Positions 1 to 6,478 of a stretch of DNA of 8,860 nt are shown one piece after another (the first letter of the stretch is position 1; each line of letters begins with the position of its first letter). The position numbers were made by a program, and so were the translations under genes. The stretch spans positions 1 to 8,860 of the forward strand of contig JBHEKP010000006.1 in assembly GCA_041859375.1 (NCBI GenBank), read 5' to 3'. This stretch comes from JBHEKP01 sp041859375 (GTDB taxonomy: Bacteria > Hydrogenedentota > Hydrogenedentia > Hydrogenedentales > CAITNO01). The notes under the pieces were generated by a model. It worked only from the letters and a program-made list of their open reading frames with translations, did not search any database and was not told the DNA's origin.

Positions 1-16
1 CAAGGGAGAAATGTCA

Positions 17-511
17 ATGGACGCCATCGAAGCCCTGCGGCAGCGCCGTTCAGTGCGCGCCTACGACAAGGATCGCCCCGTTTCCGCCGAAGAGTTGGAG
101 ACCATTGTGGACTGCGGCCGGCTGGCTGCCTCGGCGCGCAACACCCAGCCTTGGGAATTCGTCGTGGTCACCTCGGCTGAGATGCGCCGCGCCATTGCGG
201 AGGCCGCCAACCACGGAAAATTCATCGCCGACGCGCCCGCCTGCGTGGCTGTTTTCTGCCAGGAGGGGGACTACTGGCTGGAGGACGGCTGTGCCGCCAC
301 GCAAAACATGCTGGTCGCGGCCAGGGCGCTTGGCCTGGGAAGCTGCTGGGTGGCCGGGGCCAAAAAGGATTACGCGGTCCGGGTGGCCGCGTTGCTGGGC
401 GCGCCGCAGGGGATGCGGCTGGTGAGCCTGGTTTCCGTGGGCCACGCCGCCGTGGTCCCCGCGCCGGTGAAACGCGCACTGCCCCAGGTGCTCCATTGGG
501 AGCGGTTTTAA
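17..511 (+). CDS. Nitroreductase-family flavoprotein (NAD(P)H-dependent, FMN-binding)
   Basis: A 164-residue protein of the nitroreductase superfamily, whose members are small cytoplasmic FMN enzymes that reduce nitro compounds, quinones or flavins with NAD(P)H. Seen: the N-terminal RRSVRAYDKDRPV block that typically contacts FMN phosphate, the ARNTQPWEFVVV block (residues about 38-49) matching the family's S/A-x-N-x-QPW motif, and a LGLGSCWV segment (about 101-108) typical of the central core. The length is at the short end of the family, which suggests a minimal domain. Two in-frame ATGs exist, at 11 and 17. The GGGAG ribosome-binding site at 4-8 sits only 2 bases from the first but 8 bases from the second, so 17 is preferred; the upstream start would add two residues. 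The physiological substrate cannot be told from sequence. Whether it belongs to an operon with genes left of the window is unknown. Confidence 0.9.
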   Translation: MDAIEALRQRRSVRAYDKDRPVSAEELETIVDCGRLAASARNTQPWEFVVVTSAEMRRAIAEAANHGKFIADAPACVAVFCQEGDYWLEDGCAATQNMLVAARALGLGSCWVAGAKKDYAVRVAALLGAPQGMRLVSLVSVGHAAVVPAPVKRALPQVLHWERF

Positions 512-518
512 CATCCCG

Positions 519-533
519 CCAGGCCTGGTTTTT
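519..533 (+). terminator. Weak candidate terminator: CCAGGCCTGG palindrome followed by T5
   Basis: Eight bases after the nitroreductase stop codon, the perfect 10-base palindrome CCAGGCCTGG (519-528) runs straight into TTTTT (529-533). Position and layout fit an intrinsic terminator. However, the palindrome has no spacer, so a folded hairpin would keep only about three base pairs around a four-base loop. It may end the nitroreductase transcript weakly or not at all. Confidence 0.25.
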
Positions 534-546
534 CCGAAGGAATGGA

Positions 547-575
547 TTGACTTTTCGGGCAAAAACTGGGATTAT
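547..575 (+). promoter_or_regulatory. Candidate sigma-70 promoter for the histidine kinase gene
   Basis: TTGACT at 547-552 (five of six to the -35 consensus) is followed after 17 bases by GATTAT at 570-575 (four of six to the -10 consensus), inside a locally AT-rich stretch that stands out from the GC-rich surroundings. Transcription would start near 582 and leave a leader of about 55-70 bases before the kinase start. The rest of the 512-637 gap shows nothing else recognisable. Confidence 0.4.
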
Positions 576-637
576 TAATAAAGAAGGGGGCGTGTCGCGG
601 AGTGAGTTGCGAAATGGTGAGGTGACGTGCGGAAAGG

Positions 638-3067
638 GTGAATCTGTTCATGTCCGGCCAGCATGATGCAACAGTGGTTCACAAAGGGAACGGCGGATTA
701 ATTTACAAGGGACTTCCGCTTCTCCTGTTCACCGTTGGCATGGGGTTTGAACTGCTTGCGGGTTACCTGCTGATTTCCATAAAAGGGGCCTCTCCGGTTG
801 ACGAGCTGATGAGCCTGCTGGCTGTGTCTGTAATGTCTGCGGCGGCGCTTTGGTATGTCAGCAGGCTGGGCCAGGTGCCTGTGGTGATTTGGCTGGCGTG
901 CCTCTTTGTCGTCGTTTCCAAACTCGATGACGTCCTGCTCAACCTCAAAGCCACCGGCAAGTTTATGGACTTCGGTGGGTATGGCCCGGCGTTGCAGGGC
1001 ATTCTTTTCGCGTTTGGCGCCGTGTTGACGGTCGTTGGGGTGTTCCAGTTCGCGGGACGCATGGAAAAATCACGCCGGGAACTGGCCGAAAGAAACGAGG
1101 AACTGCTCAGAAAGCGCGCGGAACAGGAAAAAATCACCCAAGAACTGGCTGAATCCCGGCTGATGCTGCAATTGGTGATAGACAACATCCCGGAGTCCGT
1201 GTACTGGAAGGACAAGGAATCCCAATATCTCGGCTGCAACACGAAGCACGCCCGCCTGATAGGCGTGGAGTCCCCGGACATGGTGGTTGGGAAGACCGAC
1301 ACGGATTTCAGCTGGCTCAGCGAGCATGCCGGCGCCTACCTTGCAATGGACAGAATGGTTCTGTCCACCCGCAGGGCGCTTTTCGGCATTGAGGAGCCGA
1401 TTCGCTACCGGGACGGCTCCCTGGGATGGCTCCGCACCAACAAGGCCCCGTTGTTTGACCAGCACGGCGAGATTATGGGGGTCCTGGGCACCTCGGAGGA
1501 CATCACCACCGCGAAGCAGCGCGAGGACGAGCGCGCCAGGCTGATCACGGTGCTGGAGCAGACCGAGGAGTCGGTGCTGGTGACCGACACGGAGGGCACC
1601 ATCCAGTATGTGAACCCCTCCCTGGAGCGCACCACCGGTTACAGCGCCTCGGAGTTGATTGGCAGAACCCCGCGCGTTTTCCGCAGCGACGTGCATGACC
1701 GCAGGTTTTACGAGGATCTGTGGGGTGTCATCCGGCGGGGCGAGGTGTGGCATGGATTCTTCATCAACCGGCGCAAAGACGGCACTCTGTTTGAGGAGGC
1801 CGCCACCATTTCCCCGGTGCGCAACGACGAGGGCGAGATCATCAACTATGTGTCGCTCAAGCGCGATGTCACCCAGGAACGGCGGCTGGAACGGCAGTTG
1901 AGGCAGGCCCTGAAAATGGAGGCCATCGGCAAACTCGCGGGCGGGGTGGCCCATGACTTCAACAACCTGCTCCAGGTCATAAGCGGCTACACGGAAATGG
2001 CGCTGACGGAACTGCCCGAGGACTCGCGCGCCTTCCGCCAGCTCGAGATGTGCCGTTCGGCCATTACCCGCGCGGCGCGCCTGGTGCGGCAGCTTCTTCT
2101 TTTTGGCCAGCGTCAGACCGGCCAGCCGGAAACGCTGGATCTGAACCAGAACGTCACCGATATTCTGAAGATCATGCGCCGTTTCCTCGGGGAGCAGATC
2201 GAACTGGTGTTCAGAAAATCACAGCAACCCCTGCTGGTCTACGCCGATCCGGGTCAGATGGAGCAGGTGGTCATGAACCTGTGCCTCAACGCGCGCGATG
2301 CCATGCCGGACGGCGGGCTGCTGGCGCTGGAAACCTCGGTTGTGACGCTGTCGGATGACGAGTGCATGGAAGTGCTTGAGGGGGGGGGCGGGGAATATGC
2401 GTGCCTGTCCGTTTCCGACACGGGAACCGGGATGCCTCCGGAGGTGGTGGAGCATATTTTTGAGCCCTTTTACTCCACCAAAGAGACCGGACACGGCACC
2501 GGGCTGGGGCTTGCCACCGTCTACGGCATTATCCAGCAGCACAGGGGGATTGTGCGCGTGCAGAGCAAGGTGGGCCAGGGAACCACGTTCAGGGTGTATC
2601 TTCCGGTCATGCGGGAGGAGATGCCGGTGATTGCCGCGCTTGAAAACGTGGAGGCGGCGGCCGACATCCCCGGCGGCCAGGAAACCATACTTCTCGCCGA
2701 GGACGAGGATTTGGTCAGGATGCTGGCCACCGAAATCCTGGAAAAGAAAGGCTACCATGTGATTCAGGCGGCGGACGGGGCGGAGGCCATCAGGCTCTTT
2801 GACGAGTACGCGCAGGTGGTCGGCCTGGTGCTGGTCGACATGGTGATGCCCAAGGCCAACGGCCGCCAGGTTTTTGAGCATGTGCGCAAATCCCGGCCCG
2901 GTGTTCCGGTGCTTTTCTGCAGCGGCTACAGCAGGGAAATCACCGAAAAGCACCCGCTCACGGAGGACGGGGGGACGGGGCTCATCAACAAACCCTACAA
3001 CCAGTCCGTGTTGTTGCGGCGCGTTCGCGACGCGATTGACAAAGCCCGTCTTCAGGACTTTTCCTGA
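638..3067 (+). CDS. Membrane-anchored hybrid sensor histidine kinase (4 TM, PAS-PAS, HisKA, HATPase_c, receiver)
   Basis: An 809-residue hybrid two-component kinase. Domains in order: four hydrophobic membrane segments (about 25-48, 57-76, 81-98, 116-138); a charged coiled coil (about 141-178); PAS 1 (about 176-290, ending in a PAC-like GVLGTSEDIT); PAS 2 (about 300-413); HisKA with the H box VAHDFNNLLQV (phospho-His H439); and an ATPase domain with N box NLCLNARDAM (N551), G1 DTGTGMP (594-600), F box FEPFYSTK (608-615) and G2 GHGTGLGL (618-625). The C-terminal receiver (about 682-800) has acidic residues E688/D689, phospho-acceptor D734, S762 and K785. All catalytic boxes are intact, so it should autophosphorylate and pass phosphate to its own receiver. 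A separate HPt protein and output regulator would be needed and neither is encoded nearby. The PAS ligand is unknown. The GTG start at 638 has GAGGTGA 12 bases upstream; an ATG at 650 (GGAAAGGG 11 bases upstream) is a credible alternative that removes four residues. A run of nine G (2380-2388) encodes part of a glycine loop in the ATPase domain. Confidence 0.95.
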   Translation: MNLFMSGQHDATVVHKGNGGLIYKGLPLLLFTVGMGFELLAGYLLISIKGASPVDELMSLLAVSVMSAAALWYVSRLGQVPVVIWLACLFVVVSKLDDVLLNLKATGKFMDFGGYGPALQGILFAFGAVLTVVGVFQFAGRMEKSRRELAERNEELLRKRAEQEKITQELAESRLMLQLVIDNIPESVYWKDKESQYLGCNTKHARLIGVESPDMVVGKTDTDFSWLSEHAGAYLAMDRMVLSTRRALFGIEEPIRYRDGSLGWLRTNKAPLFDQHGEIMGVLGTSEDITTAKQREDERARLITVLEQTEESVLVTDTEGTIQYVNPSLERTTGYSASELIGRTPRVFRSDVHDRRFYEDLWGVIRRGEVWHGFFINRRKDGTLFEEAATISPVRNDEGEIINYVSLKRDVTQERRLERQLRQALKMEAIGKLAGGVAHDFNNLLQVISGYTEMALTELPEDSRAFRQLEMCRSAITRAARLVRQLLLFGQRQTGQPETLDLNQNVTDILKIMRRFLGEQIELVFRKSQQPLLVYADPGQMEQVVMNLCLNARDAMPDGGLLALETSVVTLSDDECMEVLEGGGGEYACLSVSDTGTGMPPEVVEHIFEPFYSTKETGHGTGLGLATVYGIIQQHRGIVRVQSKVGQGTTFRVYLPVMREEMPVIAALENVEAAADIPGGQETILLAEDEDLVRMLATEILEKKGYHVIQAADGAEAIRLFDEYAQVVGLVLVDMVMPKANGRQVFEHVRKSRPGVPVLFCSGYSREITEKHPLTEDGGTGLINKPYNQSVLLRRVRDAIDKARLQDFS

Positions 3068-3068
3068 A

Positions 3069-3085
3069 GGGGCGGATCCCGCCCC
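3069..3085 (+). other. Short GC hairpin just after the kinase stop codon
   Basis: GGGGCGG (3069-3075), a three-base loop ATC, and CCGCCCC (3079-3085) form a perfect 7-bp stem starting two bases after the kinase TGA. On the plus strand it is followed by an A-rich tract rather than T, so it is not a canonical intrinsic terminator for the kinase. It may protect the mRNA 3' end or act together with the second hairpin at 3095-3123. Confidence 0.45.
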
Positions 3086-3123
3086 AAAAAAGAAAAGGCG
3101 CGCGGATGGCCTCCGCGCGCCTT
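3086..3123 (-). terminator. Intrinsic terminator of the isomerase gene
   Basis: On the minus strand, a perfect 12-bp stem (arms 3112-3123 and 3095-3106, five-base loop 3107-3111) begins 15 bases after the isomerase TAA. It leads directly into a T-rich tract (complement of the A-rich 3086-3096, only one base not T). This is a textbook Rho-independent terminator. Read from the plus strand, the same stem is followed by only two T residues, so termination in that direction should be weaker. Confidence 0.85.
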
Positions 3124-3138
3124 GGTGTAATCCGGCGG

Positions 3139-4728
3139 TTATTTCAGGGCTTTTCCGGCGTCGCCGCCGATGCGGACCTTCATCCCCAGGTTCCTGCAGG
3201 TGGCCGCAAGCTCCTGAAGGATGTCGCCGTACCCGATGACGATGTGGTTCGACATGTGGGACGCCATCAGTTCGTCACGGCCGTAGCCGGGAATGTGCAC
3301 GTTCGCGATGGGCCATTCCGGCGTGGTGCGCCGCAGCCGCTCCTGAAGTTCCGCCTCGGGAAGATCCACCACCTCGCCCGTGCCCAGGTCCATGCCCATG
3401 ACCCCGTAGGCCTCCCAGCAGCGCGCCCAGGTGATTGTGCCCGGCTTGGACACGCCGGAGCAGGTGCCGCCGCCCAGCGGGAAGTAGAGCGCGGGCTGGC
3501 GGTGCACATGGGTGTTCTTCCATCCGCCGAAATGCGCCGCGGGGGCACCGCCGGAAATCAGGAAAACCCACACGTACTTTCCCTCGTGCTCGCGGCCCCA
3601 GCGGACGTCGTGCAGCGTGGTTTCCGCGGGCATGCCCTTGCGCTCGTAGATCTCGCGCATCAGCATCTGCGGTATGCCCGCGCCGATGTCGCCCTCGTTG
3701 AAATGGGGGATTGCCCGGCCCGCCTCGATGACCTTGCCGGTGTCCGGATCCTTCACCGGCGGCCGGTCCGCGTTGTTCAGCATGCCCTCCACAAGGTCCG
3801 AGGCGGGCACGCAGCGCACGAGGCCGAGCTGGTAGGGGATGCCGATGGCGCTCAGCCCGTACCGGGTCATGAACCGGCACGCCGCCACGTACATCTTCAT
3901 CTGGGTGAGCACCTGGTCATAGGTGAGCTCCTTGAACTTGTTGGTGCCCCAGTGGAAGTTGGTTCCCTTCTTCAGCAGCCAGTCAAGGCATTTCTGGGCC
4001 TCCTCGTCGCTGACAAGGTTCATTTCCGCGACGAGGTCGCTCTGGTTGAGGTATTCAATTGGCATGCCGGCCGCGCCCAGTTTCGCCGGATCCATCACGG
4101 CGTTGAGCATGCCCATGCAGCCCGGGTCGAACTGGCCCATGATGCGGCGCTCGCGCAGGATGTCACCGGCGAGTTTTGCGCCGAAGGCCTCCGCGCCCGC
4201 GGACAGTTTGACCTTGGAGATGTCGGTGACATGGGACATGCTGTGCTTTACCGTCCCCGTCCTGCACCATTCCCCGAACTTTTCCATGAACACCGGATCG
4301 TCGCTGAAGGTCTCGCTCCACAGGCGGGAATGCTTCACATTCAGGCGGTCCAGCGATCCGGAATGGTTCAGCAGGGCCACCAGGCCCGGCCAGGTGCCGT
4401 CGAAATTCGCCAGCAGCAGGATGGGCCCCTTGTGTGTCTGAAGCGGTCCGCACACATGGTGCGCGTAGGCCCAGATATTCAGCACCACGATTACGGGCGC
4501 AGCGGGATCAATTTTGCTGAACGCCGCAGTGCCCTCGCACTGCCGCGTCAGGAAGCCGTGCTTCTTTTTCGCATCGTATTCGGGCAGCGCCACGCTGTCC
4601 CAGCCGAGCTTTTTCAGCGCCTTGCGCACCTGCGCGATGGTGGATTCCTGGAGCGGCCATCCCGCGACGCATGCGGCGTCGCGGAAGTCGCCGTTGGAAA
4701 CCAGATACACGGTGTTTTTCTTTGCCAT
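3139..4728 (-). CDS. L-fucose/L-arabinose isomerase-like family protein
   Basis: A 529-residue cytoplasmic protein that resembles the L-fucose isomerase-like family, metal-dependent enzymes that interconvert aldoses and ketoses. Seen: an N-terminal alpha/beta region (about 1-170), a central FDPGCMGM block (about 200-207), NEGDIGAGIPQML (about 344-356) that resembles the family's Glu-x-Asp metal-ligand segment, D374 in LHDVRWG, a glycine-rich region (about 392-422), and a C-terminal SNHIVIGYGD (about 493-502). By analogy with E. coli FucI, whose Mn site uses Glu, Asp and His, E345, D374 and H495 are the likely ligands; this mapping is inferred, not aligned. The substrate cannot be assigned, and no kinase, aldolase or transporter for a sugar pathway lies nearby. 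The ATG at 4728 is preceded by GGGGA eight bases upstream. The gene has its own promoter and terminator, so it is probably monocistronic. A long open frame on the opposite strand is a GC-codon shadow. Confidence 0.7.
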   Translation of the reverse strand: MAKKNTVYLVSNGDFRDAACVAGWPLQESTIAQVRKALKKLGWDSVALPEYDAKKKHGFLTRQCEGTAAFSKIDPAAPVIVVLNIWAYAHHVCGPLQTHKGPILLLANFDGTWPGLVALLNHSGSLDRLNVKHSRLWSETFSDDPVFMEKFGEWCRTGTVKHSMSHVTDISKVKLSAGAEAFGAKLAGDILRERRIMGQFDPGCMGMLNAVMDPAKLGAAGMPIEYLNQSDLVAEMNLVSDEEAQKCLDWLLKKGTNFHWGTNKFKELTYDQVLTQMKMYVAACRFMTRYGLSAIGIPYQLGLVRCVPASDLVEGMLNNADRPPVKDPDTGKVIEAGRAIPHFNEGDIGAGIPQMLMREIYERKGMPAETTLHDVRWGREHEGKYVWVFLISGGAPAAHFGGWKNTHVHRQPALYFPLGGGTCSGVSKPGTITWARCWEAYGVMGMDLGTGEVVDLPEAELQERLRRTTPEWPIANVHIPGYGRDELMASHMSNHIVIGYGDILQELAATCRNLGMKVRIGGDAGKALK

Positions 4729-4769
4729 GGCTTAATTCCCCATGTGTTGTGTTGTTGTTTCGTGCGGCC

Positions 4770-4789
4770 GCGCGGACGTCATCCCGCGC
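4770..4789 (-). other. Leader hairpin at the 5' end of the isomerase transcript
   Basis: GCGCGG (4770-4775) pairs with CCGCGC (4784-4789) around an eight-base loop, placing a 6-bp GC stem within the first bases of the predicted isomerase transcript. The following leader is a CA-rich, probably unpaired stretch up to the ribosome-binding site. No T tract follows, so it is unlikely to be a tatD terminator. A 5'-end stabilising role is inference. Confidence 0.3.
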
Positions 4790-4794
4790 CTCAC

Positions 4795-4807
4795 AGCATT
4801 GTATGCT
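4795..4807. repeat. Small inverted repeat AGCAT-TGT-ATGCT over the isomerase -10 box
   Basis: Five-base arms (4795-4799 and 4803-4807) with a three-base spacer overlap the proposed -10 box at 4798-4803. A repressor bound here would block the promoter, but arms this short also arise by chance. Confidence 0.3.
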
Positions 4808-4826
4808 CCGTGCGGGAAAAGTTCAA
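4798..4826 (-). promoter_or_regulatory. Sigma-70 type promoter for the isomerase gene
   Basis: Read on the minus strand: TTGAAC (4826-4821, four of six to consensus), a 17-base spacer, and TACAAT (4803-4798, five of six). The spacing is optimal. Transcription would start near 4790, giving a leader of about 62 bases. The -35 box overlaps the tatD stop codon, so the promoter is squeezed between the two genes. No terminator for tatD is visible in the 94-base gap, so operon read-through into the isomerase gene is also possible. Confidence 0.65.
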
Positions 4827-5596
4827 TCCGCGCCCACCGGGAGCCGGAAGGCCCGGACGGCATTATGTGTGGTTGTTTCCGTGAGCGTTTCCGCGTCCGT
4901 TCCCCTGGCCAGCGCCAGCGCTTCCAGCGTGTGGCGCACAAAGGCCGGCTCGCAGCGCCTTCCGCGCTCCGGCTGGGGCGCGAGATAGGGTGCGTCCGTT
5001 TCCGCAAGCAGCAGGCCGGGGGGCACGACCCGCGCCGCGTCGCGCAGCGCGGCAGCCTTCGGGAATGTCACGTTTCCGGCAAAGGAGACGTAGAAGCCGA
5101 GTCCCGCGCAGGCTTCCGCCGTGGCCGGCCCGCTTCCAAAGCAGTGCATGATGACCGAGGACAGCCGCGGCGCGAACTCCCCGAGCATGGCCAGACTGTC
5201 GGCGTCCGCATCCCGGTTGTGCACCACCACGGGAAGCCCCAGCTCCGCCGCGAGCGAAAGCTGCGCCGCGAATGCGGCGCGCTGCGCCGGGCGCGGGCAG
5301 AATTCGTTGAAATAATCCAGGCCGATTTCGCCCAGGGCGACAACCCCGGGCCGGGCGGCAAGTTCGCGGAGTGTGCCCAGCGCCGCGGCGTCAACGGATT
5401 CTCCGTGGTATGGATGCACGCCGACGGCGGCAAAAATTCCCTTCCGCGCCATTCCGCAGGCGGCGGTGCTTGAGGCGAGATCATCGCCCACCACAACCGC
5501 GAAGGAGAGGCTTTGCAGTGTCCTCTCCAGCACCTCGCCCCGGTCCCCGTCAAAGCGGGGATCCTGCAGGTGGCAGTGGGTGTCGGCGGGCCGCAT
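4823..5596 (-). CDS. tatD: TatD-family metal-dependent deoxyribonuclease
   Basis: A 257-residue TIM-barrel metallohydrolase of the TatD family, cytoplasmic 3'-5' exonucleases/DNases linked to DNA repair and DNA turnover. The full metal site is visible: DTHCHL near the N-terminus (H7, H9), GVHP (59-62), GEIGLDY with E90, VHNRDA with H126, HCFGSG with H151, and ETDAPYL with D201. The usual HCFSG motif reads HCFGSG here, a mild variation. Length matches the family norm. The start codon overlaps the ricT stop by one base (TGATG) and no Shine-Dalgarno sequence is seen upstream, so translation probably depends on reinitiation after ricT. The gene is the last member of the tyrA-tmk-holB-ricT-tatD operon, a position relative to holB and ricT that is also seen in Firmicutes. 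The exact in vivo substrate remains family-level knowledge. Confidence 0.93.
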   Translation of the reverse strand: MRPADTHCHLQDPRFDGDRGEVLERTLQSLSFAVVVGDDLASSTAACGMARKGIFAAVGVHPYHGESVDAAALGTLRELAARPGVVALGEIGLDYFNEFCPRPAQRAAFAAQLSLAAELGLPVVVHNRDADADSLAMLGEFAPRLSSVIMHCFGSGPATAEACAGLGFYVSFAGNVTFPKAAALRDAARVVPPGLLLAETDAPYLAPQPERGRRCEPAFVRHTLEALALARGTDAETLTETTTHNAVRAFRLPVGAD

Positions 5597-6456
5597 CAGT
5601 TTTCGCGGCCGCCGCCGTCCGATCCGGTTTTCCGGCGTTTTTTGCGCCGGCGCTTGCGGGCGGCCTGATCACCGCCGTCCGGTCCGTCGGGCGTTGCTGC
5701 ATCCCCCGGCGCCGGAGGGGCGGGCCTTTCCGCCCTTTCGGGGGGGCGGTTCGGGGGGGCTGCCCCGTCCTGCGGCGCGTTCTGGTCTTCGGTCCTGGGC
5801 GGTTTCTTTTTGCGCTCACGCTCGTACTGATCGGACTCATAGGCGAGGCAGCAGAGCAGCCTTCCGCACTGGCCGCTGATTTTCGAGGGGTTCAGCGAGA
5901 GGTTTTGGCATTTTGCCATGCGCATGGAGATGGGCTTGAAATCCTCCAGGAAGGTGGAGCAGCAAAGCTGCCTGCCGCAGGTGCCCAGGCCGCCCACGAG
6001 CTTGGCCTGATCGCGCACCTGAATGTGGCGCAGTTCGATGCGCTGGCGCAGGTCATGGGCCAGATCTCGCACCAGTTCCCGGAAGTCCACCCGGTTTTCC
6101 GCCACAAAATGGAAAATCACCTTGTGCCGGTCATAGGTGAACTCAGCGTCCACCAGTTTCATCGGCAGGTTGTGCTTTTCAATCTTGCGCGCGCAAATCT
6201 CCCTGGCGCGCCCCTCCTCCGCGATGATTTCCGCGAAAACATCCAGGTCGGAGGCGTTGGCCCGCCGCACCACGCGCATTGTGGCCCGTTTGGCCATCTC
6301 CTCGCTGCACGGCTCCGGGGGCAGTATGCAGACCCCCCATTCCAGCCCGTTTTCAGTTTCCACAACGCACGGATCATCCCGCTGAATCAGCAGGCCGTCG
6401 CTCCTGAAGGAGAGCACCCGGCGCGGTTTGCGCAGGCGTATTCGGACGATATCCAT
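5596..6456 (-). CDS. ricT: PSP1-domain protein, RicT/YaaT homologue with basic disordered tail
   Basis: A 286-residue protein with a PSP1 core (about 1-208) and a low-complexity tail (about 209-286). In Bacillus subtilis RicT (YaaT) forms a complex with RicA and RicF that carries iron-sulfur clusters and aids RNase Y mRNA processing; in other phyla the role is unclear. Seen: the cysteine-rich block GTCGRQLCCSTF (about 158-169), a further Cys at about 183, and GQCGRLLCC (about 195-203), together seven cysteines that could hold a cluster. The tail is rich in Pro, Asp, Glu and Gly and ends in the basic run RKRRRKKRRK, a likely RNA- or nucleoid-contacting element by inference. Start: an ATG at 6456 has GGAAAGG six bases upstream, better than the TTG immediately before it. 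The gene lies 22 bases after holB and overlaps tatD by one base, a context typical of ricT. No RicA or RicF gene is present in the window. Confidence 0.9.
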   Translation of the reverse strand: MDIVRIRLRKPRRVLSFRSDGLLIQRDDPCVVETENGLEWGVCILPPEPCSEEMAKRATMRVVRRANASDLDVFAEIIAEEGRAREICARKIEKHNLPMKLVDAEFTYDRHKVIFHFVAENRVDFRELVRDLAHDLRQRIELRHIQVRDQAKLVGGLGTCGRQLCCSTFLEDFKPISMRMAKCQNLSLNPSKISGQCGRLLCCLAYESDQYERERKKKPPRTEDQNAPQDGAAPPNRPPERAERPAPPAPGDAATPDGPDGGDQAARKRRRKKRRKTGSDGGGREN

Positions 6457-6462
6457 CAAATG

Positions 6463-6469
6463 CCTTTCC
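6463..6469 (-). promoter_or_regulatory. Ribosome-binding site that fixes the ricT start
   Basis: GGAAAGG on the minus strand lies six bases before the ATG at 6456 but only three bases before the adjacent in-frame TTG at 6459, so it favours the ATG. Confidence 0.6.
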
Positions 6470-6478
6470 GGGACCGGG

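Noticed and set aside
1070..1954. 294-codon minus-strand open frame inside the kinase gene
   Set aside because: The plus-strand kinase has every expected domain through this region; the reverse frame shows no family motif.
3106..4884. 592-codon plus-strand open frame opposite the isomerase gene
   Set aside because: It mirrors the isomerase codons, has no recognisable domain and starts inside the terminator hairpin; a typical antisense shadow in GC-rich DNA.
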